Assembly: GCA_027257055.1 (NCBI GenBank)
Contig: JAPVLO010000054.1
Location: forward strand, 372,001-436,000
Origin: Cephalopachus bancanus
Lineage: Eukaryota > Chordata > Mammalia > Primates > Tarsiidae
DNA length: 64,000 nucleotides
Direction of reading: 5' to 3'
Shown: piece after piece, positions 46,455 to 61,111 of the stretch
Position numbering within the stretch: the stretch's first letter is position 1
Layout of the letters: every line of letters starts with the position of its first letter
Position numbers and translations under genes: made by a program
Notes under the pieces: generated by a model
The model's database searches: none
Told to the model about the DNA's origin: nothing
Seen by the model: only the letters and a program-made list of their open reading frames with translations

Positions 46455-49400
46455 TAGCAAGCATTGGACCCATCAGTAGGTTCTGAATCCTAGAGACTCC
46501 TCTCTTATCCCTTAGGAAGTGGTCAAAATTGTAAAGAGATAGCACAATGCCCCACTGCCATCCCCATTTCAAAATTCAACAGACCCAGAGCCCCAGCTTA
46601 GGGAAGGACAGAAGGCAGAGCAAATATCAGAAGTAATTACTTCTTCATTTTCCACTGAGCAATGGAAATATGAGAAAGAAGAGATCAACTACAAATGAAT
46701 AAAAAAGAACAAAAAATCATGGGTAATTTTCAGAGCCCCAACAAAGATTTAGTGCCTGAAAAAACAACTACTGGAATACAAATAAGACTCTCTCTGAGAA
46801 TAATGGTACTTAGAAGGTACTTATATAGATCAACAAGTCATTTATAGAATGCATAAAAATCAAGAAATAAAAGGGCTAAAATTAAATGAAATTGCAATGG
46901 AGTTTGAAAGACTCAATAAAGCATATTTAGAAATAACAGAAATAAAGAACTCCAACCAGGAAATCAATAACAAGCTGACAAACATAGAAAGCAGAAAGAA
47001 TCTCAGAACTGAAAACACAAATTATGGAATTTACCTGATCTATTAAAAATATAGAGAAAAAAACTTAAGAAGAAAGTAGAAACTCTCCACAACATGTGCA
47101 ATTTTATCAAGAAGCCAAACCTATGTCTGATCATAATATCTGAAGTAGAAAGAAGAATGAAAAACACCTTGGAACAAACATTTTAAGAGGTCATTCAGAA
47201 AACCTTCCTCATATGGCCAGAGACACAACTACCCAAGCACAAGAGATTCAGAGATCTCCTGCAAGACATCTTATGAGAAGACTAACCCCCTAGACACATA
47301 GTAATTTGCCTACACAAAGTAAGTATAAAAAATATCCTAAGGGCAGCAAAGGAAAAAAAAACTAAAAATCTATTGGGGGAGACCAATCAGAATTGCTGCA
47401 GACTTATCTACAGAAACACTACAAAACAGAAGGGTTTGGACCTAGTCTTTAATGTTTTCAAATATAAGCAATTTCAACCCAAGAATTTTCTACCCAACCA
47501 AATAAAGCTTTATCAGCAGTGGAGAATCAAAATCTTTCCCAGATACCCAAGCCCTAAGAGAATGTACTGCTTTCAGACTGGTTCCAAAGAGTTGCTTAAA
47601 AAGGAGCTGTGCACAGAAGAAAAAAGAAATAAAAGAAAAATCATATACTTCACAAACATGGAAGCAGCAGAACACATAGTACACCCCTAAAAATAAAAAC
47701 ACACACATATATTAACACAAAACCTGAAAGATAACAAAACAACCTTGTAATAGCCTTATGACAAGGACAAACTCTCACATTTCAATAATCAGCCTGAATA
47801 TGAATGGACTAAATGTACCACTGAAAACACATAGAATGGCAAACAGAATTTTTATAAAATGGATCTAACAATATGCTGCTTCCAGGAAACACATATCACC
47901 ACAAAGGATGCTCACAGACAAACTTAGTGGATGGAAAACAAATTGTCAGGCAAATGAATTACAAAAGAAGGCAGAAGTTGTGAAGCTAATAAAAAAAGAA
48001 AAGCAACCTCTAAGCTATCAAAAATTTTAAAAGATACAAAAGGACACTGCATAATGATAAATGTTCAATCGGTCAACAAGAAATATTCATCCCGAACATA
48101 TATGCGCCCAACATAGAAGCACCAACTTTTATAAAGCAAACACTAAATAAACTTAAAAGAAAGAGATTGACCCTAACATTATCGTAGCTGGGGGCTTAAA
48201 TACCCTAGATATATCATCAAGGAAAAAATCAACTAAGAGATCCAGAAGTTCAACTTGACACTTGAACAAATTAACATAATAGATACCTATAGAACACTCC
48301 ACCCAACAACTATGAAATATGTATTTTACTCATCACCATATGAAGCATACTCCAAAATCAAGCACATCCTTGGTTATAAATCAAGCATCAAAAAATTTCA
48401 TAAGATCAAGATATTCCCATGCACTTTCTCAGACCACAGTGGAATAAAAACAAATATTACTACCAACATAATTTTCCACCAACCCACAAATACATGGTCA
48501 CTAAACAGCATGATGCTGAACAACTCCTGTGTCAACACAGAAATCAAAGTAGAAGTAGAAGATTGCTGAGAACAATGAAAATGAAGAAACATCTTACAAA
48601 AACCCTTGGGATGCCACAAAAATAGTAATAAGAAGGGAATTTATATCACTATGAACACACATCAAGAAAATAGGACAATCACAAGTTAACAGTCTAACAA
48701 ATCTCCTAAGGGAGCTGGAATGGCAAGACCACCAAAGCCTAAAATTCAGCAGAAAAATCAAGATCACCAAAGAAAAAGCCAAATACAGGTCATAGAAAAC
48801 AAAATTATCATAGAAAAAGTCAACAAAACAAAAAGCTGTTTCTTTTGAAAGGATAAACAAGAATGATGAACTCCTAGCAAGAATGATCAAGAAAAAGAGA
48901 GAAAAAGCTCAAAGAAGCACAATCAGAAAATCAAAAACAAATGATCAAGTCAAAACTGACCTCAAAGAAATCCAAAAGATTATCACTGCTGACCTTGCAA
49001 ACCTATATGGGAACAGACTTGATGATAAATTAAATGAAATGGTGGACTTTCAGACAATGTACAATCTTTCAAGATCAAAACAAGAAGGAATTAAGACACT
49101 AAATACACCAATAACAAACCAGGAAATTGACTTCATTATAAGAAAACCACCACAAAACAAAGCCCTCTAACTGATGGCCTTTCAGTGGGACTATTCAAAA
49201 CATGCAAGGGGGAACTGATACCAATGCTCTTGAAAGTGTTCCAGGCAATCAAGAAAGAATTCTCCCCAAATCATTTTATGAAGATAACTTAACTCTGATA
49301 CCCAAAAAAGGTGAAGATCCAACAAAGAAAGAGAGCTACAGGTCTATATTCCTGATAAACAGAGATGCAAAAGTTCTCAACATGATTCTAGCAAATCAGA

Positions 49401-52030
49401 TCCAACAACACATTTCAAAAATCATCCACAATGATCAGGTAGAAGTCATCTCTGGGATGCATGGCTGGTTCAACATCTGCAAGACCATAAATGTAATTCA
49501 ATACATCAACAAATATAAAAATAAGAAACTTGTGATTGTATCATTAGATGAAGAAATTTTCAGCAAGATCCAGCTTCTCTTCTTTATAAAATGCTTGAAC
49601 ACCTAGGCATAAAGGGAGCATACCTCAAAATAGTAAGAGCCATCTACAATAAACCCACAGTCAATATACTACTAATTGAAAGGAATTGGATGTGCTCCCC
49701 TGAAAAGCAGAATAAGACAACACTGCCCACTCTCACCCCTTGTGATCAACATAGTTTTGGAAGTCCCAGTCAGAGCAAACAGACAAGAGAAGACAATCAG
49801 GGTTATCCAAATAGGAAAACAGGAAGTTAAGCCATCCCTCATTGCCAATATGATCTTTTACCTTGAAAACCCAAATAATATGTCAAAAACCTCCTAGCAC
49901 TGATGAAGGATTTTGGCAAAATAAATGTGCAAAAGACAGTTACATTCTTATACACCAACAACATACAGGCAGAAAACCAAATAAAAAGCACAATCTCATT
50001 CACAATAGCCACACAAAAATAAAATAAAATAAAATAAAATAAAATACCTCAGCATCTTCCTAACTGAAGAAGGGAAAGATCTTTACAATGGAAACTACAA
50101 AACACTGCTCAAGGAAGACAAGCAAATGGAAAATTATTCCATGATCATTGATTGGAAGAATCATCATTGTTATTATGCCCATCCTGCCAAAGGCAATCTA
50201 CAGATTCAATGCAATACTCATTAAATTACCAAAATCATTCATTTTAGACTTGAAAATGACAATACAGAAATTCATAAGAAGCAAAAATGACCATGAATAT
50301 CCAAAACATTTCTCAGCAAAAGAAACAAAGCAGGAGATGTCACACTTCCAGACTTTAAACTTTACTATAAGCCTAAAATAATCAAAATAGTCTAGTATTG
50401 GAATAAGAACTGGGATATAGACCAATGGAACAGAATAGAGATTCCAGAAGCAAAACTTCAATTTCTCAACCAACTTATTTTTGACAAAGCCTCCTCCAAC
50501 AACTGCTAGGGAGAGAAGAACCTAGTCAATAAATGGTGCTGGGAAAACTGGCTGACCACGTGGAAAATATTAAAACAAGATCCCTGCCTATCACCATACA
50601 CAAAACTCAACTCTAAATGAATCAAAGACCTAAATGTAAAACTTCAAACTGTAAGAATCTTAGAAAACACAGGGAACACCTTTATGGAAACTGGAATAGG
50701 TAACCAATTCCTGATCAAAACCTCAAATGCCCATGCCATAAGAGATAAGATCGACAAGTGGGACCTCATTAAACTGAAAAGCTTCTGCAAAGCAAAATAA
50801 ACCATGAGGGGTGGGGGAAGACAGCTCACAGAATGAGAAAATATATTTGCCAACTGTAAATCTGACAATGGTCTAACTTCCAGGACCTACAAGGAACTCA
50901 AGCATGTCAAAATGAGGAAAATAAAACAGCCCTATTAAAAAATGGGCCAATATATGAATAGACACTTCTCAAAAGAAGACAAACGAGTGCCAAAAGATAT
51001 ATATATATATATAAAAAATTTAGCCTCTTGAGTTGGAGTCTCACTCTGTTGCCCAGACTGAAGTGCAATGGCTGCTCCCGGCCACCACAGCCTCAACCTG
51101 CTGGGCTCCAGCGATCGTTCCGCTCAGCCTTCCAAGTAGCTGGAACTACAGGTGCGGGCTACCACGCCTGGCTAATTTTTTGATTTATTGTAGAGATGAG
51201 ATCTCATCTGCCCAGGCAGGTCTCGAACCCGCGGGCTCAGGTAATCCACTCACCTCAGCCTCCCAAAGGCGTGGGATTACAGGCTGAGCCACCAAACTTG
51301 GCTAGAAATGCAAATTAAGACCTTACTAAGATACCACATAACTCTAGTCAGGTTGGCTGTCCTCAATAACTGAAAAAACAACAGATGCTGGAGAGGATGT
51401 GGGAAAAAGGGAATGCTTCTACACTGGTGGTGGGAGTGTAAACTAGTATAAATTCTGTAGAAAGCAGTGTCATGATTCCTAAAAAATCTAAAAATTGACT
51501 TTTCATAGGACCCAGCAATTTCTCTTCTGGAAATATACCTGAAGGAATTCAAATCATTCTATAAAAAACATACCTGCACATGCATGTTTATTGCAGCTTT
51601 ATTCACAGTAGCAAAATCATGGAACCAACCATGCTGCCCATCAAAATTTAATTGCATAAAAAATGTGGTATACATGCATGATAGAATATTATGCAGCCAT
51701 AAAGAAGGACAAGGTTATGGAGTTTTCAGCAACTTGGATGGATTGAGAGTCTACATTACTCAGTGATCTGTCACAGAAGCAAATAACTGAGTCCACATTT
51801 TCACTCATAAGCGGAGCCTGAACATTGATCAAAGTGCTATAAGAAAGGGATTGTCAGTAGTTGGAACTTGCCAGGTGTGGGTGGACCACATACAATCAAT
51901 AAATGTACCTTATCTCAAACCAGGTGAAGTGGGGACCAAAGGGAGGCCAAAACTTTACCTCTCAATGACCACTTGTATGCCTAATCCTGAATTGTACCTC
52001 ACATCCTTAAAGTACAAAAGTAAAGAAAAC
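46455..52030 (+). mobile_element. LINE-1 element, plus strand, 5'-truncated, decayed, carrying a nested Alu-type SINE
   Basis: It starts in the 3' part of the 5' UTR (GTTCTGAATCCTAGAGACTC, homologous to 53590 in the next L1) and runs through ORF1 (about 46700-47690), ORF2 (about 47760-51830) and the 3' UTR, ending near CCTCACATCCTTAAAGTAC. Readable protein pieces are MHKNQEIKGLKLNEIAMEFE (ORF1 coiled coil), SDHSGIKTNIT (endonuclease) and [20 protein letters not shown] (reverse transcriptase). Frames are broken many times, and the catalytic FADD box is replaced by a sequence reading IANMIF near 49845. An Alu-type SINE interrupts ORF2 at 51028-51304. Confidence 0.88.
51028..51304 (-). repeat. 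Alu-type SINE nested in LINE-1
   Basis: Inverted copy without a T tail, beginning GAGTTGGAGTCTCACTCTGT and ending near CCACCAAACTTGGCT. L1 ORF2 sequence resumes after it (GAAATGCAAATTAAGACC). An (AT)n run lies just before it. Confidence 0.9.
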
Positions 52031-52822
52031 ACATTGTTGCAGAATTCATAGTGGATGCTAAAAATATAATGTTTTGGGTATCCATAAATAAACGATGTGC
52101 CAGGTATTGTTTTAGGTTCTGAGACTACAACATTGTAAAACAATGTGCTTGCCATTGCATTGACTCATAGTCAGTTACTTATAATTAACAGAGAAAATGA
52201 ATTAGCCAGTCTAAATAGAAAAACGTATGATAAAAGAGAAGTTTGTGCTAAATTTTGCTTCTCCTACTTTCTCTAGCATATTACAAAGCCATTATAATAA
52301 ACTTTAAATTTTGGCTGAGTATGTTTAAGGTTATTAATTGGCTTGAAGCACACAAATCTGCTTTCTCTTGGAATTGTCTCTTATTTCCACGAATTAAGAT
52401 TAAAATGTAGGCCAAGGACAGGTTTTCCTGGAGTTGTGTTGTCTTAAAAAGTATTTCAGATTTTTCATTATGTAAAAAATAATAGAAAGATGGGGAAATG
52501 AGTCTACCATTAAAAAAATACCAAGCAGAATTGTTAAATAAACTAGTTTTAATGAAAATAAATAAAAATTTAAAAATGGAACTAGATAGATACCTACAGA
52601 GGCAGATGCCAGTTTCTGTAGCTAATCATTCATTATTATGTAGGAATAAAATTGTATTGGAATTTTTTAAAGGTGAACAGTTACTTAAAATTTAAAGTAT
52701 TACATCTTAATTGAGAAGTTTTGTGAAACTCATTTCAGTTTGACAAATGGAAGCTGGAATCATTTGGAATCTCCTTTGCTAACATACTAGTGCAGTAGCT
52801 GGGGTGATTTAAAAGTTGGTGT

Positions 52823-55800
52823 TATCTTCCCTAACCATACGAGAATGGGAGGGGAGGATGGCAGCCCCACCCACTTCCACTGCCCCTCCTTCTTCCTGGC
52901 TTCTGATCCTGAGGAGAGAGTAAAAGAGGTGGGTCTGCAGCAGAGACCCGATTAGAGGAACAATTTCAGAGCCTGTTGCAAGAAGGCAGGGTCTTTTTTT
53001 TTTTCTTTCAATTTTCAATTATTTTTAAATTTTTAACATTTTTTGGACTGTTTGTTAGTTCATCTATTTTTAAAATATTTTTTCTTTGTGCATGAATATG
53101 TGAGTGTTTTTCTATTCTTTTTCTGTTTCTTTCTCCTTTTAGTTTTCATTTTCTGTTTATGTGTGTATGTGAATGCGTGTTCATCTTTCAATTTTGTTGC
53201 TTTTGTTGGTTTTTGCTGCTTTGTTCTTCTGGGTTTTTTTAATTTCCATTTTTTATAGTTTAAGGTGTTTGTCAATATGTGTGTAAGGGTTTGATCTTAA
53301 TTCATTTTTAAAAAAATTTTCCTCCAGTATTTCTGTTTTTCTTCTCTATACACTTTGTGCTAGGCATGTGTGTGTGTTTAGTTTTCTTGTTTTTTTTGTT
53401 GTTGTTTTGTTTTTTCCACTTTGGTGTTATTCCAGTTTGTTTTGGGGTGTGTGTGTATGTCTGTGTGTGTTCAATTGCTTTTGCATTGGTTTCTGCTTTG
53501 CATCATCGTATAGAGTGGTGGCAGGGAGTGGGTCTCAGGGAGTGGGTCAAAGGAAACCACAGTAAGTGAACATTGCAATTTGCAAGTAGTTTCTGAATCT
53601 TAGCATCCCATCACCTACTTTATTCAAATTTCAAAAACTGCAAGAGACAGCAAAGCTTCCCATCCACTGTCCTATTTCAAAATAAAACAAATGCAGAGCT
53701 CAGATCAGGGAAAAATAGAAGACTGAGCAAACATCAAAAGGGAAAACCTCTCCCTCTGACACTGTATAACAGCCCTAAAGAGAAAAACAAGAGATCTGTC
53801 ACAAATGAGGAAAAAACAAAGGAAGGCCTCAGGCAATTTCAAGTGTACCAAAAACAAAACTCCTGAAAAATCAACTTTGGTGCCCAAACAATGGAAGTCA
53901 GCAACAACTGACCCCATAATATGACAGGGATTAGGAACTGGATGGAAAGAGTGAATAAGACTCAAGAAAGACAAGATGCAACACCAAAAGAACTTGTAAC
54001 AGAAATTTTGACAATACAAAATTTCATCCAGGAAATAAATAAGATGACAAGCATGGAAAGCAGAATTAATCTAGCTGAAGAAAGAATCCCAGAACTTGAA
54101 GAGCAGAACATGGAATTAATCCATTCTATGTAAAAAACAAAACAAAACATAGAAAGAAGACTAAGAAAGAAAGAACGAAGTCTATAAGAGATGTGCAACT
54201 ATATCATGAGGCTGAACTTAAGCTTGATAGATATCCCAGAAGTGGAAAGGGAAATAGAGAACATCTTGGAGCAAGTATTCAGGAGATAATCCAAGAAAAC
54301 TTTTCCCATCTCACGACAGATGTGACCAACCAAGCACAAGAGATACAGAGAGGCCCTAAAATACATCAATGAAGAATACCAACCCCTAGACACATAGTAA
54401 TTTACCTACACAAAGTAGGCACAAAAGAAAAAGTCCTAAAGGTAGCAAGAGAAAAAGATCGAATTACTTACTGGGGACAATCAATCAGAATAGCAGAAGA
54501 CCTATCAGCAGAAAAACTACAAGCAAGAAGAGACTGGAGCTATATATTCAAAGTTCTCAAAGATAAACAATTTCAACCAAGAATTTCCTATCCAGCCAAA
54601 CTCACCTTCATCAGTGATGGAGAATTAAAATACTTCCCAGACATCCAATCTCTAAGAGATTATGTAGCTTCCAGATCAGCTCTACAGGAGACACTTAAAA
54701 AAGTATTAAGCACAGAAGAAAGAAAAAAAAAAAGAATGGCCACACATTTCCCAAGAGAACAACAGAGCACAGAGTCAACAGAGAATGCAGTGCAACAAGA
54801 AACTTGAAAACACACACATACATTAACACCAAACCCAAAAGAAAATAAGCAAACCAAGAAAAAACCTTTATAAGAACCTCATGACAGGGATAAGTATTCA
54901 CATTTCAATAATCAGCCTGAATGTGAATGAACTAAAAGCCTCACTGAAAAGACACAGAATGGGAAACTGAATAAGAAACCATGACCCAATTATTTGCTGC
55001 ATGCAGGAGACTCATCTCACTACAAGGGATGTACACAGACTCAAGGTTAAATGATGGAAACAAGTTTCCATGCAAATGGCTCACAAAAGTCAGGTGGAGT
55101 TGCAATCTTAATATCAGACAAAACAGCCTTTATGCTATCAAAAATTTAAAAACATGCAAAACGACACTATCAAAAGATAAAATGTTCAATTCATCAACAA
55201 GAACTTTCGATTCTAAACATATATGCACTCAACACAGTGGCACTAGCATTTATAAAACAACTAGTAAGCAAAGTGAAAAAGATATTGAGTCTAACACTTT
55301 TATAACAGGAGACTTGAATACCCCACTTACAGCCCTAGATAGATCACTGATGCAAAAAATCAAAAGGAGATCCAGAACTTAAACCTGACACTTGACCAAA
55401 TGAACTTAATAGATACCTACAGATTATTCTACCCAACAACCACAGAATATGCATTCTACTCATCACCACATGGAGCATACTCCAGATTTATCAAATCCTT
55501 AGCCATAATTCAAGCATAAACAAATTCCATAAGGTCGAAATCTTGCCATGCACATTCTCAGACCACAGTGGAATGAAAATAAATACCAACACCAGCAACA
55601 TTTCCCCGAAGTCCACAAAGACATGGAAACTAAACAGCATGATGCTGAACAACGACTGGGTCAACACTGAAATCAAAGCAGAAATTAAAAGATTCTTGGA
55701 AACATCTTATTAAAACCTCTGGGGTGCCATGAAATCAGTTTTAAGAGAGAAATTTATGTCTCCACAAACACACATCAAGAAAATGGAAAGATCACAAGTG

Positions 55801-58640
55801 GAGAGCCTAACAAATCACCTAAGGGAGCTAGAAAGAGAAGACCACCAAAATCCCAACTTTAGCAAGAGAATCCAAATCACCAAAATAAGAGCCCAAATAC
55901 AGGACATAGAGACGAAAGTATCATAGAAAACATCAACAAAACAAAAAGTTGATTCTTTGAAAGAATTAACAAGATTGATGGTCCCCTAGTCAGAATGACC
56001 AAGAAAAAGAGAGTAAAAGCCCAAATAAACACAATCAGAAAAAATAAAGATCAAATCACAACTGACCCCAATGAAATATAAAAGATTATCAGAGATTACT
56101 ATGTACGCCTATATGGAAAGAAACTTGATAACCTAAATAAAATGGAGGACTTTCTGACATCACACAACCTCCCCAGGTTGAAACAAGAAGATATTGAGAC
56201 ACTAAATAGACTAATAACAACCCAGGAAATCGACTCTATCATATGAAAACTACCTACAAAAAAAAGCCCTGAACTGGATGGCTTTCTAGCAGAATGCTAC
56301 AAAACGTACAAGGAGGAGCTGATACGAATCCTATTGAAAGTACTCTGGGCAATTGAGAAAGATGGATTGCCCCCCAAATCATTTTGGAGGCTAACATCAC
56401 ATTGATACCAAAACCAGGTAAAGATCCAACAGAAAAGAGAACCATACGCCAATATCCTTTATGAAGATAGATGCAAAAATTCCTAAGAAGATTCTAGCAA
56501 ATTTGATCTAAAAATATATCGCAAAAATCACCCACAATGACCAAGTATACTTCATTCCAGGGTCAGGGCTTGTTCAACAGTCACAAGACCAAAAATGCAA
56601 TTAAATACATCAACAGATGTAAAAGCAAGAACCACATGATTATATCATTAGATGCAGAAAAAGCTTATGATAAAATCCTTGGACAATTAGACAAGAGAAG
56701 GAAATCAATGGTAAAAGAGGAAGTCAAGTTATCCCTCTGCCTGTGATATGATCCTATACTATGAAAATCCAAGAGAATCTGTCAAAAACCTGACCTGATT
56801 GCACTGATAAAGAATTTTGGCAAAGCCTCAGGGTACAAAATAAATGTGCAAAAGACAGTTGCATTCCTATACAACAACAACAAGCAGAGAGAGTCCCAAA
56901 TTAACACCACAATATCATTGACAATAGCCACAAAAAAAATGAATTGCCTCGACATCTACCTAACTAGATAAGTGAAAGACCTTTACAATGAGAACTACAA
57001 AACATTGCTCAAAGAAATACTGAAGACACAAACAAATGGAAAAATATTCCATGCTCATGGGTAGGAAGAATCAACATTGTTAAAATGTCAATCCTACCAA
57101 AGGCAAACTACAAATTCAACATAATAGTCATTAAGTTGACAACATCATTCTCCTCACACCTGGAAATGACAATACAGAAATTCATATGGAAACTTAAACG
57201 ACTATAAATAGCCACAACAATCCTTAGCAAAAGAAACAAAGCAGAGGGTTTCACACTTCCAGACTTCAAACTTTACTAGAAAGCTACAGTAATCAAAACA
57301 GTCTGGTATTGGTACAAGAACAGGCACATAGATCAATGGATCAGGGTAGAGATTCTGGAAACAAAGTCTCAATTTCTCAACCAACTCATCTTCGACAAAG
57401 CCTCCAACTACAGTTGCTGGGGAGAGGAGAACCTGTTCAGTAAATTGTGCTGGGAAAACTGGCTGACCACATGCAGAAGATTAAAACAGGCCCCCTACCT
57501 ATCACCTACACAAAAATTAACTCTAATTGGATCAAAGACCTAAATGTAAAACTATAAGAATCTTAGAAAATACAGGAGACAACCTTATGGAAATTGGAAC
57601 TGGCAACCAATTCCTATTCAGAACACTAAATGCCCATACCTTAAGAAATAAGATAAACAAGTGGGACCTCATCAAACTAGTGAGCTTCTGCAAAGCAAAA
57701 GAAACCATCAAGGGAGCAGGGAGACAGCCCACAGAATGGGAAAAAATATTTGCCAACTGTATATCTGACAAAGGGTTAACATTTAGGATCTACAAGGAAC
57801 TCAAATGCTCCGAAAGGAAAAAAAGACAAACAACCCCATTAAAAAATGGGCAGAAGACATGAATAGACATTTCTCAAAAAAAGATATATGGGCAGCCAAT
57901 AGAGACATGAAAAAGTGCTCAGCCTCACTCATCATCAGAGAAATGCAAATCAAAACCAGATTGAGATAATACCTAACCCTAATAAGAATGATCTTCTTTA
58001 ATAAAACAAGCAACAACAGATGTGGGCAAGGATGTGGAGACAAAGGAACATTTTTACACTGCTGGTGGGAATGCAAGCTAGTGCAACCTCTTTGGAAAAT
58101 GGTGTAGCAATTTCTGGAAGAACTAGAAATTGACCTTCCATATGACCCAGCAATTCCCTTATTCTGTGTATACTCAGAACAACTCAAATCATTCTACCAA
58201 AAAGATACCTTCGCGTGTATGTTTGTTGAAGCTCTAGTCATAATAGCAAAAACATGGAACCAACCATGTTGCCCATTGAAGCTGGACTAGATAAATAAAA
58301 ACGTTGTACATATACACAATGGAATATTATGCAGCCATAAAGAAGGACAAACATATGAACTTTTCAGCAACTTGGATGGATTAACAGTCAATCATACTCA
58401 GTGATTTATCACAGAAACAATGAACAAAGTACCATATGTTCTCACTCATAAGTGGACCTACCTTGAACAATTATAATACAATAAGAAAAGGATTGGCAGT
58501 AGTGGGAAACTGTCAGGGAAGGGGGGATGGGATTGGAAGTCAAGGAAAACTGCTAGGGGAGGGAGGAGTATACCTCATTCAACAAGGGTGCGTGCATAAT
58601 CAACGTTTGTATACATAACCCTGAATTATACCTCACATCT
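52823..58640 (+). mobile_element. LINE-1 element, plus strand, second of a tandem pair
   Basis: It begins with 5' UTR sequence (CCCTAACCATACGAGAATGG, GGCAGCCCCACCCACTTCC) that aligns in inverted orientation with the L1 at 59822-63757. The first 1 kb or so of that 5' UTR is missing, so this copy is 5'-truncated. ORF1 spans about 53900-54780 ([39 protein letters not shown]). ORF2 spans about 54895-58400, with TFSDHSG-type endonuclease remains, RT motif [11 protein letters not shown] near 56650 and [18 protein letters not shown] near 57660. ORF2 has an internal deletion just after [11 protein letters not shown], and the FADD box is lost (SLCL then a stop). The 3' end, CCTGAATTATACCTCACATC, directly abuts an Alu-type SINE. 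Confidence 0.88.
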
Positions 58641-58937
58641 TTATTTTATTTTATTTTATTTTTTTGAGTTAGAGTCTCACTCTGTCACCCAGACTGGAGT
58701 GCAGCGGCCGCTCCCGGCCACCGCTGCCTTGCCTGCTGGGCTCCAGCGATCCTTCTGCTTCAGCCTTCCAAGTAGCTGGAACTACAGGCGTGCGCTACCA
58801 CGCCCAGCTGATTTTTTGATTTATTGTAGAGATGAGGTCTCGCTGCCCAGGCGGGTCTCAAACCCACGGGCTCAGGCAATACACTCACCTCAGCCTCCCA
58901 AAGGCGCGGGATTACAGGCTGAGCCACCGAACCCAGC
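58641..58937 (-). repeat. Alu-type dimeric SINE at the 3' end of an L1
   Basis: Inverted copy with a (TTTTA)n T-rich tail from 58641, GAGTCTCACTCTGTCACCCA and an end at CCACCGAACCCAGC. It lies exactly where the A tail of the plus-strand L1 would be, so it probably landed in that tail. Confidence 0.92.
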
Positions 58938-59821
58938 TAACAACAACTTTTTTAAAAAATTAAGATGTGGAGTTTGATCAATTTTATTCAAAATATGCTT
59001 TGCAAAATCTTCTATATTTGTTTATCTTCTCATTTAATAATGTCTTACTAAATTATTTTTAATAAATATTTATGTGGAAAAACTACTGAGGACTTGTATC
59101 TCTGAGTACATTATTATACTCTCATATTTGAATAATTTGCCTAGATATAAAATTCTAGGTTCTAAGCTCATTTTCCTCAACATCTTAAAAATTCTACTTC
59201 GATCTTATCTACCTCTAAACTTCTACATTGCATTGGATATATTGAACTTCAGTAATTATTTGGCATCATGAAAGGAGACTGTCCAGTAGAACAAATCACA
59301 ATTTTGAAAATCACAGAGCATAAAACTGAGTCTTTGATGATGTCAGTTTGAAAATGAAGTAACTATCCCTAGAAAGGTCTTAATTTTAATCTCTTTGTGT
59401 GAATAAATTTTTTCCATTGTCTTTTGCATCCAATGTTGCCACTGAAAAAATTTTTATTTTTATTTATTTTGTATGTTTTTCCCTCTGTAAATATTTAGAA
59501 TGCACTTATTTTCTTAATTTGAGATTTTAATCTTTTTATTTTAAAATCAGGGAAGACTCTTCTTATTGTTTCTGTATATTTCTATATACAGAATATATAT
59601 ATATTCTGTATATTTCCTCTTGTTAATGTTTATTTTTCTATATTTCTGAGATCTTATTATTGTAGGTTTTAACAATGCTACTTTTAACATCCCTGTTTCT
59701 TAACCCTTCTTTTATATTTCCTATTCTTTTGTCCCTTCTTCCACTTAGAAACTATCCTTAATTTAGTCTACTTTTAAATAACTTTTTATTGACAATACCC
59801 ATATTTCTAGTTTTCTCAACT
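58938..59821. other. Unique AT-rich DNA between inverted L1s
   Basis: About 0.9 kb with no recognised gene or repeat, except a 30-bp perfect AT-rich palindrome at 59584-59613. Confidence 0.6.
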
Positions 59822-61111
59822 ATTTTTTTAAAATTTTTATTATAAAGATGTGGGGTACAATTCAGGGTTAGCTATACAAACATTGATCATGCAGGTACCC
59901 TTGTTGATGAGGTATGCCCCTCCCTCCCATAGCAGTTTTCCTCAACTACCAATCTCACCCTTCTCCCATGAGAGTTTCCCACCACTGCCAATCACTTTCT
60001 AATAGCATTATGATTGTTCAAGGTCGCTTATGAGTGAGAACATATGGAACTCTGTTCTCTGTTTTCGTGATAAATAACTGAGTATGATCAACTACAAATC
60101 CATCCAAGTTGCTGCAAAGTCTATATATTTGTCCTTCTTTATGGCTGCATAATATTCCATTGTGTATATGTACCACATTTTTTTAATCCAGTCCAGTTTC
60201 GATGGGCAACATGGTTGGTTCCATGTTTTTGTGAATAGAGCTCAACAAACATACGTGTGCAGGTATCTTTTCTGTAGAATAATTTGAGTTCCTCTGGGTA
60301 TATTCCCGATAGAGGAATTGCTGGGTCATATGGAAGGTGAATTTCTAGTTCTTTCAGAAAATGCCACACTGTCTTCCAAACAGGTTGTACTAGTTTTCAT
60401 TCCCACTAGCAGTGTAGAAGCATTCCTTTTTCTACACATCCTCACCAGCATCTGCTGTTGTTTGTTTATTAATGATGGTCATTCTTACAGGGGTTAGGTG
60501 GTATCCAAATGTGCTTTTGATTTGCATTTCTCTGATGATGAGTGAGGCCGAGGACTTTTTCGTGTGTCTGGTGGCTGCCCGTATATCTTCTTTTGAGAAA
60601 TGTCTATTCATGTCATCTGCCCGCTTTTTAAAGGGGCTGTTTGTCTTTTTCTTTTCAGCACATTTGAGTTCCTTGTAGATCTTAGATATTAGACCTTTGT
60701 CAGATACACAGTTGGCAAATATTTTTTCCCATTCTGTGGGCTGTCTCCCTGCTCCCTTTATGGTTTCTTTTGCTTTGCAGAAACTTGTTAATTTGATGAA
60801 ATCCCACTTGTCTATCTTATTTCTTAAGGTTTTGACCTTTAATGTTCTGAATAAGAATTGGTTCTCAGTTCCAATTTACATAAGGGTGTCTCCTGCGTTT
60901 TCTAAGATTCTTATAGTTTGAGATTTTACATTTAGGTCTTTGATCCAATTGGAGTTAATTTTTGTGTGTGGAGCTAGGTAGGGGTCCTGTTTCAATCTGC
61001 TGCATGTGGTCATCAGTTTCCCCAGCACCAATTACTGAACAGGTTTTCCTCTCCCCAGTGGTTGCTGCTGGAGGCTTTGTCAAAGATGAGGTTAAGGAAT
61101 TGAGGCTTTGC

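Noticed and set aside
49202..49606. 134-codon frame with reverse-transcriptase-like sequence
   Set aside because: It is not an independent gene. It is part of the decayed plus-strand L1 ORF2 and is included in that element.
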